In this document: positions 53,324 through 62,310 of the stretch, piece by piece | Numbering within the stretch: position 1 is the first letter of the stretch | Layout of the letters: each line of letters begins with the position of its first letter | From: Rhodobacteraceae bacterium 63075 | Lineage (GTDB): Bacteria > Pseudomonadota > Alphaproteobacteria > Rhodobacterales > Rhodobacteraceae | DNA: 64,000 bases | Assembly (NCBI GenBank): GCA_003417655.1 | Contig: QVMW01000004.1 | Span: forward strand, 1-64,000 | Reading direction: 5' to 3' | Notes under the pieces: generated by a model | Seen by the model: the letters and a program-made list of their open reading frames with translations, nothing else | Told to the model about the DNA's origin: nothing | Databases searched by the model: none | Program-made: the position numbers and the translations under genes

Positions 53324-54520
53324 TCAGCGTCGCGGCCCTGACGCCCGCAGCGAGAGCGGGCCGATGAGCCGTCGGTATTCCTCGATGGCGAAGCGGTCGG
53401 TCATGCCGCTGAGATAGTCCGAGACCTGCCGCGCCAGCGCGGTTTTCGAATCCGCGTTCTGCGCGGCCGGGGCCTGCTGCCACTCCCCCGGCATCAGCGC
53501 GGGATCGCTCATGTAGGTCTCGAAAAGCCCCGTCACGATCCGCCCCGCCTCCGCGCGCATCTCGATCACGGAGGGCGCGCGATACATGCGCTCGAAGAGA
53601 AAGCCCCGGATCACCCTCAGATCGGCCCAGTGCCCGGGCGAGAAGCGCACGAGCGGAACGCCCGCCTGGCGCACCTCGTCTGCCGATCGCGGCCCCAGCC
53701 GCGCCGCGTTTTCCTGGCTCGTCGCGATCACGTCCTCGACCAGCACGCCGAAGAAGCGCCGCATCGCCTCGTGCTGGCGCCGGTTCGTCTCGAGGCCCGG
53801 ATAGCGCTTGTCCACTTCGGCAAAGCAGGGCCCGAGCAGCGGCAGCTCCATCAGCTCGTCCAGCTCGAAGAGCCCCGCGCGCAGCCCGTCATGCACATCG
53901 TGGTTGTTATAGGCGATGTCGTCGGAGAGCGCCGCCACCTGCGCCTCGGCGCTGGCATGGGTGTGCAGTTCCAGATCGTGCCGCGCGTCATATTCGGCCA
54001 GCGCGTAAGGGACCGGCGCTTCCACCGGCCCGTTATGCTTGGCGATCCCCTCGAGGCATTCCCATGTCAGGTTCAGCCCGTCCCACTCGGCATAATGCCG
54101 CTCCAGCGCCGTGACGATGCGAATCGCCTGCGCGTTGTGATCAAACCCGCCGAAGGGCTGCATCAGCGCATCGAGCGCATCCTCGCCCGTATGCCCGAAA
54201 GGCGTATGGCCGAGGTCATGGGCGAGCGCGACGGCCTCTGTCAGCTCCGGGTTGAGCCCGAGCGCGCCGCAGATCGTCCGGGCCACCTGCGCCACCTCGA
54301 TGGAATGGGTGAGCCGCGTGCGGTAATAATCGCCCTCATGCTCGAGAAAGACCTGCGTCTTGTGCTTGAGCCGCCGGAAGGCGCTGGCATGGATGATCCT
54401 GTCCCGGTCGCGCTGGAAGGCGCTGCGAAACGCGCTCTCCTCTTCGCGGTAGAGCCGTCCGCGTGTCGCCCCCGGCGCGCTCGCGAAAGCCGCTCCCGCC
54501 TCATGGCGTGCATCCTGCAT
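53324..54520 (-). CDS. Deoxyguanosinetriphosphate triphosphohydrolase-like protein
   Basis: Encodes 398 residues of the HD superfamily. The N-terminal RDRDRIIHASAFRRLKHKTQVFLEHEGDYYRTRLTHSIEVAQVAR, catalytic HD in ALAHDLGHTPFGHTGEDAL, and KHNGPVEAP plus ALSDDIAYNNHDVHDGLRAG give the H..HD..D pattern. These enzymes split dNTPs into nucleoside and triphosphate. The N-terminal region from FRSAFQRDRDRI is the usual dGTPase-like start. It is divergent from erpA. Confidence 0.93.
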   Translation of the reverse strand: MQDARHEAGAAFASAPGATRGRLYREEESAFRSAFQRDRDRIIHASAFRRLKHKTQVFLEHEGDYYRTRLTHSIEVAQVARTICGALGLNPELTEAVALAHDLGHTPFGHTGEDALDALMQPFGGFDHNAQAIRIVTALERHYAEWDGLNLTWECLEGIAKHNGPVEAPVPYALAEYDARHDLELHTHASAEAQVAALSDDIAYNNHDVHDGLRAGLFELDELMELPLLGPCFAEVDKRYPGLETNRRQHEAMRRFFGVLVEDVIATSQENAARLGPRSADEVRQAGVPLVRFSPGHWADLRVIRGFLFERMYRAPSVIEMRAEAGRIVTGLFETYMSDPALMPGEWQQAPAAQNADSKTALARQVSDYLSGMTDRFAIEEYRRLIGPLSLRASGPRR

Positions 54521-54601
54521 TGTTGCGTCCCTTGCCGCTGATGGCCTTGGCTCTTATATATTTTCCAAAGGCCACAAGCAAAACCCCAAAGGACCGCCGC
54601 G

Positions 54602-54925
54602 ATGATCGTTCCCCCCTCCGTCACCGAGAAAGCCTTCAAGCAGCTCGCCGAGATCGGCGCGAGCGCGCAGGGAAAGGCGCTCCGCGTTGCCGTCGAGGGC
54701 GGCGGCTGCTCGGGGTTTCAATACGACATCAAGCTCGATGAGCCCTCCGAGGCGGACATGGTGCTCGAGGGCAGCGGCGAGAAGGTCGTGATCGACGAGG
54801 TCAGCCAACCGTTCCTGGCGGGCGCGACGATCGACTATGTCGAAGAGCTGATCGGCGCGCGTTTCACCATCGAAAACCCCAACGCCTCCAGCTCCTGCGG
54901 CTGCGGCGTGTCCTTCTCGATGTAA
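54602..54925 (+). CDS. erpA: Iron-sulfur cluster insertion protein ErpA
   Basis: Encodes 107 residues. An A-type carrier that passes iron-sulfur clusters to target proteins. The three ligand cysteines are C36 in GGGCSGFQ, C99 and C101 in SSSCGCG, and the QP-FLAGATIDYVE block is family-typical. Useful targets here would include the 2Fe-2S ferredoxin and the radical SAM protein. The next gene is convergent and ends ten bases away. Confidence 0.94.
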   Translation: MIVPPSVTEKAFKQLAEIGASAQGKALRVAVEGGGCSGFQYDIKLDEPSEADMVLEGSGEKVVIDEVSQPFLAGATIDYVEELIGARFTIENPNASSSCGCGVSFSM

Positions 54926-54934
54926 GCGGCCCGT

Positions 54935-55990
54935 TCAGACCGCTTCCCCGCGCGCAAACCCTTCGAAGAACGCCTCGAATTCCGGCATGACCCGCTCGGC
55001 ATCGGCCAGATGCGCCATAGCCTCCGGGGCCAGCACTGTTTCGAGCGCGGCGCGGACAGAGCCCCAGTCGCCGCGCTTTTCCTGCGGCAGGTTGTAGAGA
55101 TATTCCGAGATCGCCCGCAGCAGGCCGTAATGGCCGCGCGGCCGCGTGAACCGCAGGCGCGCGGGCTCGTAGCTGCCCGTGAAGGCCGCCTGCCCCGCGA
55201 TCATCCGGTGCCAGTTGCACACGAGATATTCATGATAGTCGTCGAGCGGCGCGCGCCTGTCCGGCTGGACGCTGTATTGCGCCTCGATGCCCGCGACCCA
55301 GGCTTCCCAGGCCTGCGGCGCGTCCGCCCCGGCAAAGCGCAGCGCAACGCAGATTTCTGCGAGCAGGTCGGCATTCTCGTCGATGAAAGCGAGCGTGCCC
55401 GCATACATCAGGCTGCGCAGCGCCGCACGGCTGACCCGCGGATTCCGGCGGCCGTAATCGCTGAGATAGAAGATGATATGCGTCAGCTCATAGGCGGCCT
55501 TCTTGTTGGGCAGCGCAAAGGTCTCACTGTGTGAGATGAACCGCTGGAGCCGCTCCGTCAGCGCCATGTCGGGCGCGCCAAAGCCCCGCCGCGCCAGCAG
55601 CCGCTCGGCCTCGGCGCGCTGCAAATCGGACAGCTCCGCATCGGCCAGCCGCTTCCGGGCGGCATAGGCGCAAAGCGCTTCTCCCGTCTGCCCCTCCATC
55701 CCGAGATCTTCGAGGTCGAGCGTGATCGAGAGCAGGAAGCGATAATATTGCGGAAAGAACCTCAGCCGCGCCTCGACATCGCGGTAGAAGCCTTCATAAG
55801 TTTCCAGAGCCTCGGCGGACAGTGTCGCGCTGCCGGTCTGGTGGATGTTCAGGAATTCAGCGTTTTCCTTGAGCCAGAACACGTCGTCGCCAATGCGCCG
55901 ATGCCGCGCGAAACACTGCGCCAGGGCGCTTTGCGCTTGCCCGGTGTCCTGCCGTGCAGGTTTGAAATCGAGTGTGATGACCTTGCCCAT
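54935..55990 (-). CDS. Unknown all-helical protein next to the repeat peptide
   Basis: Encodes 351 residues from ATG 55990, with GGGGGCG just upstream. I do not recognise the family with confidence; it appears to be a lineage-specific protein of unknown function. Most of it is predicted helix: SALAQCFARHRRIGDDVFWLKENAEFLNIHQ, YEGFYRDVEARLRFFPQYYRFLLSITLDLEDLG, ELTHIIFYLSDYGRR, LRSLMYAGTLAFIDENADLLAEICVALRF, and HYGLLRAISEYLYNLPQEKR. Conserved-looking charged residues (H and D/E) suggest an enzyme or scaffold. No signal peptide or transmembrane helix. It starts 73 bases downstream of the repeat-peptide gene on the same strand, so it may process or partner that peptide. Confidence 0.65.
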   Translation of the reverse strand: MGKVITLDFKPARQDTGQAQSALAQCFARHRRIGDDVFWLKENAEFLNIHQTGSATLSAEALETYEGFYRDVEARLRFFPQYYRFLLSITLDLEDLGMEGQTGEALCAYAARKRLADAELSDLQRAEAERLLARRGFGAPDMALTERLQRFISHSETFALPNKKAAYELTHIIFYLSDYGRRNPRVSRAALRSLMYAGTLAFIDENADLLAEICVALRFAGADAPQAWEAWVAGIEAQYSVQPDRRAPLDDYHEYLVCNWHRMIAGQAAFTGSYEPARLRFTRPRGHYGLLRAISEYLYNLPQEKRGDWGSVRAALETVLAPEAMAHLADAERVMPEFEAFFEGFARGEAV

Positions 55991-56062
55991 TTTCGCCCCC
56001 CGCGATGGCCGCTGATCCGAAATTAAAAGGCAGGTGGCCCACAGGCCACCCGCCATCACTCT

Positions 56063-56413
56063 TTACATGCTGGTGATGAACAGCTCCGTTGCGTCGCCAT
56101 CGCGCGCATCCGACTCGGCCTTCGGCTCCATCGAGGTGATGAAAAGCTGCGTTGCGTCCCCGCCATGGCTGTCGGATTTCGCGCTCGGGCCCATCGACGT
56201 GATGAAGAGCTCCGTCGCATCTCCCTCATGCGATTGCGAGGCCGCGCTCGGACCCATCGAGGTGATGAACAGATCGGTCGCATCGCCGCCATGCAGGTCA
56301 CCGGCAGCACTCGGCCCCATGGACGTGATGAAGAGCTCCGTTCCGGCGCCATCGAAGACGCTTTCCCGGGCGATTTCCTCGTGATGATTATCGATTTTAC
56401 GAACAGCAGACAT
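56063..56413 (-). CDS. Tandem-repeat peptide, possible multi-core RiPP precursor
   Basis: Encodes 116 residues; an excellent AAGGAGGG lies just before ATG 56413, suggesting strong translation. A 24-residue leader-like start (MSAVRKIDNHHEEIARESVF, then DGAG) is followed by four 21-residue units plus an 8-residue end. Each unit begins T-x-L-F-I-T-S-M, then usually G-P-S-A, then a variable polar segment closing with GDA. The gene ends exactly after the fifth TELFITSM. No signal peptide or membrane helix. The layout, a short leader with repeated conserved hydrophobic cores, resembles multi-core ribosomal peptide precursors, but no known modification enzyme is adjacent. A structural repeat or calcium-independent surface peptide is an alternative. 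The partner gene at 54935 is unknown. Confidence 0.7.
   Translation of the reverse strand: MSAVRKIDNHHEEIARESVFDGAGTELFITSMGPSAAGDLHGGDATDLFITSMGPSAASQSHEGDATELFITSMGPSAKSDSHGGDATQLFITSMEPKAESDARDGDATELFITSM
56066..56341 (-). repeat. 63-bp coding tandem repeat, 4.4 copies
   Basis: The methionine codon of each LFITSM motif recurs at 56066, 56129, 56192, 56255 and 56318, an exact 63-base period. The DNA is less conserved than the peptide motif: first-half codons vary synonymously while TxLFITSM stays, which indicates selection on the peptide rather than simple recent duplication. Confidence 0.85.
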
Positions 56414-56672
56414 TCTTCCCTCCTTGGTTGTTCTGAATTTACGTTAGCTCGCTTAGGTTGTTTTGCAAGAAAAATCTTACAACCCCTGGTTGATCGAATG
56501 AATCGAAGCGTAACCCTCTGAAAACGCGATGTTTCTCGGCTCTGCGCGCCGAACAGCACGGAATGCCCGACGTTCTGCACAGGCCCGCGCCGTGAGGGCT
56601 TCGCGTCAAAGACGGCTCTGGAACAGCACCGATTCTTGTTCTAAAGCTTGGGCCGGACAAAGCGGAGCGCAC

Positions 56673-57455
56673 ATGAAAATCGCCACCTTCAACATCAACG
56701 GAATCAAGGCGCGCTTCGAGACGCTCATGAAATGGCTCGAGGAGAGCGCGCCGGACGTGGCGCTCCTGCAAGAGATCAAATCGGTCGATGAGACCTTCCC
56801 GCGGGACGAGATCGAAAGCCTCGGCTACCAGGTCGAGACCCATGGCCAGAAATCCTTCAACGGTGTCGCGATACTGTCGAAGCTCCAGCTCGAGGACATC
56901 CGCCGCGGCCTGCCCGGAGACGACGCGGACGAGCAGGCCCGCTGGATCGAGGCGACAGTGATCGGCGAGGCGGCCGCCATTCGCCTCTGCGGCCTCTACC
57001 TGCCCAACGGGAACCCGGCCCCGGGGCCCAAATACGACTACAAGCTGGCCTGGATGGCGCGGCTCGAAGCCCGCGCGCGGGAGTTGCTCGCACTCGAAGA
57101 GCCCTTCCTGATGGGCGGCGATTACAACGTCATCCCGCAGGACGAGGACGCCGCCTTCCCCGAGAAATGGGAGGGCGACGCTTTGGCCCTGCCCCAGACG
57201 CGGCAAGCCTTTCGCCACCTTCTCACGCTCGGGCTGACAGAAGCGTTCCGTGCGCGCAGCCAAGGCCCCGGGCACTATTCATTCTGGGACTACCAGGGCG
57301 GTGCCTGGCAGCGCGGCAACGGCATCCGCATCGACCACTTCCTGCTCAGCCCGGAATGCGCCGACCTCATGACAGGCTGCGAGATCGAGGCCGAGATGCG
57401 CGGGCGCGAGAAACCTTCCGATCACGTCCCCGTCTGGCTCGATCTTGACGCCTGA
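56673..57455 (+). CDS. xth: Exodeoxyribonuclease III
   Basis: Encodes 260 residues from ATG 56673, with GGAG five bases upstream. It is an AP endonuclease/3'-exonuclease of the EEP fold: MKIATFNINGIKAR, DVALLQEIKSVDE (metal-binding E), GLYLPNGNP, LMGGDYNVIPQDEDA, EAFRARSQGPGHYSFWDYQGG, and SDHVPVWLDL (catalytic D-H). Divergent from the repeat-peptide gene with about 260 bases between starts. Confidence 0.95.
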   Translation: MKIATFNINGIKARFETLMKWLEESAPDVALLQEIKSVDETFPRDEIESLGYQVETHGQKSFNGVAILSKLQLEDIRRGLPGDDADEQARWIEATVIGEAAAIRLCGLYLPNGNPAPGPKYDYKLAWMARLEARARELLALEEPFLMGGDYNVIPQDEDAAFPEKWEGDALALPQTRQAFRHLLTLGLTEAFRARSQGPGHYSFWDYQGGAWQRGNGIRIDHFLLSPECADLMTGCEIEAEMRGREKPSDHVPVWLDLDA

Positions 57456-57457
57456 GC

Positions 57458-59077
57458 TCAGCTGAAGCGGCGGTAGTAATCTGCAAGCTGCGCGGTCGAG
57501 CCGTCGAGGTCCGCGCCGGCGCCCTCGCCTTCAAGCACCGGCTCCAGCCGCGTGGCCAGCGCCTTGCCAAGCTCAACGCCGAACTGGTCGAAGGAATTGA
57601 TCCCGAGGATGACCCCCTCGACGAAGACCCTGTGTTCATGGAGCGCGATGATCCGGCCGAGCGTTTTCGGGTCGAGCTGTTCATAGGCCAGCGTCACCGA
57701 GGGCCTGTTGCCCTCGAAGACGCGCTGCGCCGCCTGCACTTCCAGCTCCGCGCCCGAAAAGCCCTGCGCGCGGGCGATCTCGCGCGCCTCATCAAGGCTC
57801 CGCCCGACCATCAACGCCTGCGCCTGAGCAAGGCAATTGGCAACGAGCAGCCGGTGATGATGCGCCAGCTCCGGCTCATGCCCCCGCATCGCCACGAGAA
57901 ATTCCGCCGGAACGATCCGTGTGCCCTGGTGCAGAAGCTGGAAGAAGGCGTGCTGCCCGTTCGTGCCCGGCGCGCCCCAGACGATCGGCCCCGAGCCATG
58001 CTCGAGCGGCGCGCCCGCCTTGCTCACGCGCTTGCCGTTGCTCTCCATCTCGAGTTGCTGCAAATAGGCCGGAAGCTTTGCGAGCCGCTGGTCATAGGGC
58101 AGGACCGCGCGCGTGGCGTAGCCGCAGACCTGGCTGTGCCAGATCCCCTGAAGCGCGTGGATCACGGGCAGGTTCTCAGCCAATGGCGCCTCGCGGAAAT
58201 GCGCATCCATCTGAGCGCCGCCGCGCAGGAAATCGCGGAAATTCTCCGGCCCCACGGCAATCATCAGGCTCAGCCCGATCGGCCCCCAGACGGAATAGCG
58301 CCCACCGACCCAATCCTCGAAACCGAAGACCCGCTCGGCCGGAATGCCCCATTCGGCCGCCTTGTCCTCGGCGCTCGAAATCGCGGCGAACTGCGCCGCC
58401 GGATCCTCTACCGCGCGCGCCATCCAGCCGCGTGCAGAGGCGGCGTTGGTCATCGTCTCGATCGTGGTGAAGGTCTTGGAGGCCACGAGCACGAGGGTGC
58501 GCGCAGGGTCGAGCCCCGCCAGAACATCCGCAAGATGCGCGCCGTCGATATTGGAGACGAAATGCACCCGCGGGCCATCGGCATAAGGCGCGAGCGCCCG
58601 CGTGGCCATGGCCGGGCCGAGATCGGAGCCGCCGATCCCGATATTGACCACGTCACTGATCGCCCCGCCCTGCCCCGCGAAAGCGCCCGAGCGCACCGCG
58701 TCTGCAAAGCCTTCCATTCGTTCAAGCGTTTCATGAACGCCGGGCATGACACCCGCGCCGTCAACCTCGATCCGCGCCCCCTTTGGCGCGCGCAGCGCCG
58801 TGTGCAGCACGGCGCGCCGCTCGGTCGTGTTGATCTTCTCGCCTGCGAACATCGCCGCGCGCGCGCCTTCGACATCCGCCACCCCGGCCAGCCCGATCAG
58901 CGCCGCGAGTGCCGCGTCGTCGATCGCCGTCTTGCTGTAATCATAGAGCATGTCGCAGGTTTCGAGGCTGAAACGCGCCGCGCGCTGCGCATCGGCCTCG
59001 AACAGATCGAGAATCGCAGGGCGGTCCTGCCCGAGCGCGAACAGCCGCGCCCACGCCGATTGCAACGCCTTGTTCAT
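57458..59077 (-). CDS. pgi: Glucose-6-phosphate isomerase
   Basis: Encodes 539 residues, overlapping pgl as ATGA. Pgi interconverts glucose 6-phosphate and fructose 6-phosphate. FAGEKINTTERRAVLHTALR, VVNIGIGGSDLGPAM, LVLVASKTFTTIETMTNA, VFGFEDWVGGRYSVWGPIGLSLMIAVG, GAPLEHGSGPIVWGAPGTNGQHAFFQLLHQGT and FDQFGVELGK are the standard signatures. Last gene of the zwf-pgl-pgi run. Confidence 0.97.
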   Translation of the reverse strand: MNKALQSAWARLFALGQDRPAILDLFEADAQRAARFSLETCDMLYDYSKTAIDDAALAALIGLAGVADVEGARAAMFAGEKINTTERRAVLHTALRAPKGARIEVDGAGVMPGVHETLERMEGFADAVRSGAFAGQGGAISDVVNIGIGGSDLGPAMATRALAPYADGPRVHFVSNIDGAHLADVLAGLDPARTLVLVASKTFTTIETMTNAASARGWMARAVEDPAAQFAAISSAEDKAAEWGIPAERVFGFEDWVGGRYSVWGPIGLSLMIAVGPENFRDFLRGGAQMDAHFREAPLAENLPVIHALQGIWHSQVCGYATRAVLPYDQRLAKLPAYLQQLEMESNGKRVSKAGAPLEHGSGPIVWGAPGTNGQHAFFQLLHQGTRIVPAEFLVAMRGHEPELAHHHRLLVANCLAQAQALMVGRSLDEAREIARAQGFSGAELEVQAAQRVFEGNRPSVTLAYEQLDPKTLGRIIALHEHRVFVEGVILGINSFDQFGVELGKALATRLEPVLEGEGAGADLDGSTAQLADYYRRFS

Positions 59078-59748
59078 GGGGCCCAGTGAACCTCCATCTC
59101 CTCGAGCACCGCGTTCACCGGCGCGCGCTCGGGAGACAGTGTCGCGGCGCGTTCGAGCGCCTTGCGCTTTTCCGCCCCGGTGATGACGAGATGCTTGTTG
59201 AGCGCCCCGTTCAGCACATTGGACGTCATCGTCACGCGCGTCTCCGGCTGTCCCTCGGCCTCGATGGTCTGAAGGATCGTGCGCGTGTCCGGGCTCAGCG
59301 CCTCCGCGAGCCCGCGCGCCTTGGGAAAGAGCGAAGCGGTGTGCATGTCCTTGCCCATCCCCAAAAGCAGAACCGAGATCGGCAGGCAGGGCGCAATCGT
59401 CGATTCGATTTCCGCCAGCGTTTCGTCCGGCGTGGCGCTACCGGTGTAATAGGGATGAAACACCGCCTCCGCCGCGCGCCCCTGCAAGAGCCGCTCGCGG
59501 ATGAGCCGCGCATTCGAGCGCACATGCGCCTCGGGCAACCAGCGCTCGTCCGAGAGCATCACATCGACGCGCGGCCAGTCGATCCGCGCGGCGCAAAGCG
59601 CGTCGAAAATGGGCCCCGGCGTCGTGCCGCCGGGCACGACGAAGCTCGCGCGGTCCTCGTGAAAGAGCACATTCTCGAGCTGTCCGGCAAGCTTGCTGGC
59701 AAGCCGGACCATCATCAGCTCCTCGTCAGGATATTGGTGCAGGTTCAT
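59074..59748 (-). CDS. pgl: 6-phosphogluconolactonase
   Basis: Encodes 224 residues, overlapping zwf and pgi at both ends. It hydrolyses 6-phosphogluconolactone made by Zwf. FVVPGGTTPGPIFDALCAARIDWPRVDVMLSDERWLPEAHVRSNARLIRE and ISVLLLGMGKDMHTASLFP match the family, with the conserved GMG-D-H-TASLFP catalytic region. The protein is at the short end of the family but complete. Confidence 0.95.
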   Translation of the reverse strand: MNLHQYPDEELMMVRLASKLAGQLENVLFHEDRASFVVPGGTTPGPIFDALCAARIDWPRVDVMLSDERWLPEAHVRSNARLIRERLLQGRAAEAVFHPYYTGSATPDETLAEIESTIAPCLPISVLLLGMGKDMHTASLFPKARGLAEALSPDTRTILQTIEAEGQPETRVTMTSNVLNGALNKHLVITGAEKRKALERAATLSPERAPVNAVLEEMEVHWAP

Positions 59749-61199
59749 GCCTTGATCTCCCTCCAGCGGCGCCCGTCCTGGTGCATGAGCATCAGCGCAT
59801 CATGCGGCCCCGAGCTTCCGGGCGCGTAAGTCAGGGGCGCATCGCCCCGCTCCTGCCAGCCCGCGATGATCGGATCCGTCCAGCCCCAGGCCGCCTCGAC
59901 CTCGTCATCGCGCATGAAGAGCGTCTGGTTGCCGCGGATCACATCCATGATGAGCCTTTCATAGGCATCGGCCACGTCGCCCGCCTCCGGCCCGAGCGCC
60001 TCGGCAAAGCTCATGTCGAGCGGCACGTCGATGAGCCGCATGCCCCCCGGCCCCGGCTCCTTGATCGTCACGCCGAGCTCTATGCCCTCGTTGGGTTGCA
60101 GGCGAATCGTCAGGATGTTGCGGTGCCGGCCGGCATCCTCGTCGAAGATCGAATGCGGCGTGTCCTTGAACACCACGGCGATCTCCGAGGCGCGTTCCTT
60201 CAGCCGTTTGCCCGTGCGCATGTAAAAGGGCGTGCCGGCCCACCGCCAGTTGCTGATATGGGCCTTGAGCGCGATGAAGCTTTCCGAGCTTGCCTCGGCC
60301 TCGCCCACGTCCTCAGCATAGCCAGGGGTATCATCGCCCGCCTCGTATTGCCCGCGCACCAGCTCGTCCGGTGCCACCGGCTCCAGCGCGCGGATCACCT
60401 TGAGCTTCTCGTCGCGCACCGCATCGGGTTCGAAGCGCGCGGGCGGCTCCATCGCGATGAGGCACAAGAGCTGCATGATGTGGTTCTGCACCATGTCGCG
60501 CATGGCGCCCGCGCGGTCATAATACTCGCCGCGCCCGGCCACGCCAACGGTCTCGGCGACGGTGATCTGGATATGGTCGATATACTGGCTGTTCCAGAGC
60601 GGCTCGAAGAGCATGTTGCCGAAGCGCACGGCCATCAGGTTCTGCACCGTCTCCTTGCCGAGATAATGGTCGATCCGGTAGATCTGACCCTCGTCGAAAT
60701 GCGTGCGCAGCGCCGCATTGAGCGCTCTTGCGCTTTCCAGGTCGCGCCCGAAGGGCTTCTCGACGACGATCCGGCACTCCTCGCCGGCCAGCCCGTGCTT
60801 GTGCAACCGCTTGGCAAGGTCCTCGAAAAGGCTCGGCCCGACCGAGAAATAAAAGGCATGAACGACATCACGGTCGCAAAGCGCCTTGAGCTCTTTCCAG
60901 CCCGCAGCCCCCTTCGCGTCGAGCGTGACATATTCGATCTGCTCGAGAAACGCCGTGAAATCGGCCGGCTTCACGCCTGCGGTATCGCCATGTTCCTTGA
61001 GCGCCGCGCGCACGAAGGCGCGGTAGCCCTTGGTGTCGTGCTCGCTGCGCGCAGCCCCGATCACCCGCGCGCCCTCCGGCATCTGCCCGGCACAGAAGCG
61101 GCGAAACAGGCTCGGCAGGATCTTGCGCTGCGCAAGATCGCCCGTCGCCCCGAAGATCACGAGGTCGAATTCTTCAACCGGGATCGTGCGCGAAACCAT
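59745..61199 (-). CDS. zwf: Glucose-6-phosphate 1-dehydrogenase
   Basis: Encodes 484 residues. It oxidises glucose 6-phosphate with NADP to open the Entner-Doudoroff and pentose phosphate routes. VIFGATGDLAQRKILPSLF is the dinucleotide loop, RIVVEKPFGRDLESA and RIDHYLGKETVQNLMAVRFGN contain the catalytic RIDHYLGKE, and GGMRLIDVPLDMSF and YERLIMDVIRGNQTLFMRDDEVEAAW complete the set. Divergent from the radical SAM gene. With pgl, pgi and the distant glk it forms a sugar-entry module. Confidence 0.97.
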   Translation of the reverse strand: MVSRTIPVEEFDLVIFGATGDLAQRKILPSLFRRFCAGQMPEGARVIGAARSEHDTKGYRAFVRAALKEHGDTAGVKPADFTAFLEQIEYVTLDAKGAAGWKELKALCDRDVVHAFYFSVGPSLFEDLAKRLHKHGLAGEECRIVVEKPFGRDLESARALNAALRTHFDEGQIYRIDHYLGKETVQNLMAVRFGNMLFEPLWNSQYIDHIQITVAETVGVAGRGEYYDRAGAMRDMVQNHIMQLLCLIAMEPPARFEPDAVRDEKLKVIRALEPVAPDELVRGQYEAGDDTPGYAEDVGEAEASSESFIALKAHISNWRWAGTPFYMRTGKRLKERASEIAVVFKDTPHSIFDEDAGRHRNILTIRLQPNEGIELGVTIKEPGPGGMRLIDVPLDMSFAEALGPEAGDVADAYERLIMDVIRGNQTLFMRDDEVEAAWGWTDPIIAGWQERGDAPLTYAPGSSGPHDALMLMHQDGRRWREIKA

Positions 61200-61343
61200 G
61201 AACGCTCCAACTCGTTGGCAATGCCTTTGGCGCGAGGATAACAGCCTTGAGGGCGTTCACAATGGCGTCAGACATGGCAAAGGACCTTTTTTCGCCCATG
61301 GCTTCGCGTTAGCCCTTGGCCCGACAAGGAGGCATCTGAATTC

Positions 61344-62306
61344 ATGGAAGATTTCGCAAGCGGAGCCGCAGCACAGGCCAACCAGGGCAAGTTCTCCGAC
61401 CCGGAACTGACAGCCGGCGGCGAACCCCGTGCCCATGTGCGCCTGACCAATCCGCAGACGCTGTGGTTCAACACCGGAACGCTCTGCAACATCACCTGCG
61501 CCAATTGCTATATAGAAAGCTCGCCCACCAATGACGCGCTGGTCTATATCACCCGGCGCGAGATGACCCCCTATCTTGACGAGATCGAAGAGCTGGGCTG
61601 GCCCATCCGCGAGATCGGCTTCACCGGCGGCGAGCCCTTCATGAACCCCCAGATGGTGGCGATGATTGCCGAGGCGCTCGGACGCGGCTTCGAGGTGCTG
61701 GTGCTGACCAACGCGATGCGCCCGATGATGCGCAAGCGCGTACGGGAGGCGCTGCTGGGCCTTGATGAGACCGCCCGCGCGCGCCTCACGCTGCGCATCT
61801 CGCTCGATCACTGGAGCGAGGAGCTGCACGATGCCGAGCGCGGCAAGGGCAGTTTCGAGCGCACCCTCGAAGGCATGCGCTGGCTGCGTGACACCGGCTT
61901 CACCATGGCCACCGCGGGGCGTATCGCCTTTCACGAGAGCGAAGAAGCCGCCCGCGCCGGCTATGCGGCGCTCTACGCCCGAGAGAACTTCAACATCGAC
62001 GCGCAAGACCCGGGCATGACAGTTCTTTTCCCCGAAATGGACATGGGTGTGGAAGTCCCCGAGATCACCACGGCCTGCTGGGGCATTCTCGGCAAGTCCC
62101 CCGATGACGTGATGTGCTCCTCCTCGCGCATGGTGGTCAAGCGCCGCGGAGCGGAGCGCCCCGCCGTTCTGGCCTGCACGCTGCTGGCCTATGACCGGGC
62201 CTTCGAGCTGGGCGAGACACTTGCCGAGGCGGACCGCCCCGTCGCGCTCAACCACCCCCACTGCGCGAAGTTCTGCGTTCTGGGCGGCGCGTCCTGCTCG
62301 GCCTGA
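61344..62306 (+). CDS. Radical SAM protein with C-terminal cysteine cluster
   Basis: Encodes 320 residues. AAGGAGG lies 12 bases before ATG 61344, slightly far. The radical SAM cluster motif is C48-NIT-C52-AN-C55, followed by GFTGGEPFMNPQ (SAM-binding GGEP at 95-98). The C-terminal 75 residues carry six more cysteines (245, 258, 278, 307, 311, 318; ACW, MCSSSR, ACTLL, HCAKFCVLG, SCSA), which suggests at least one auxiliary 4Fe-4S cluster, as in SPASM/twitch proteins that modify peptides. The start of the protein (HVRLTNPQTLWFNTGTLCNITC) is typical for a conserved group found in alphaproteobacteria. The substrate is unknown. The repeat peptide gene is about 5 kb away, and zwf is divergent. Confidence 0.85.
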   Translation: MEDFASGAAAQANQGKFSDPELTAGGEPRAHVRLTNPQTLWFNTGTLCNITCANCYIESSPTNDALVYITRREMTPYLDEIEELGWPIREIGFTGGEPFMNPQMVAMIAEALGRGFEVLVLTNAMRPMMRKRVREALLGLDETARARLTLRISLDHWSEELHDAERGKGSFERTLEGMRWLRDTGFTMATAGRIAFHESEEAARAGYAALYARENFNIDAQDPGMTVLFPEMDMGVEVPEITTACWGILGKSPDDVMCSSSRMVVKRRGAERPAVLACTLLAYDRAFELGETLAEADRPVALNHPHCAKFCVLGGASCSA

Positions 62307-62310
62307 GGGC

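Noticed and set aside
56034..56384. A repetitive plus-strand frame opposite the LFITSM peptide gene
   Set aside because: Its repeats are the antisense image of the 63-base repeats. The minus strand has the strong ribosome binding site and a motif kept through synonymous variation.
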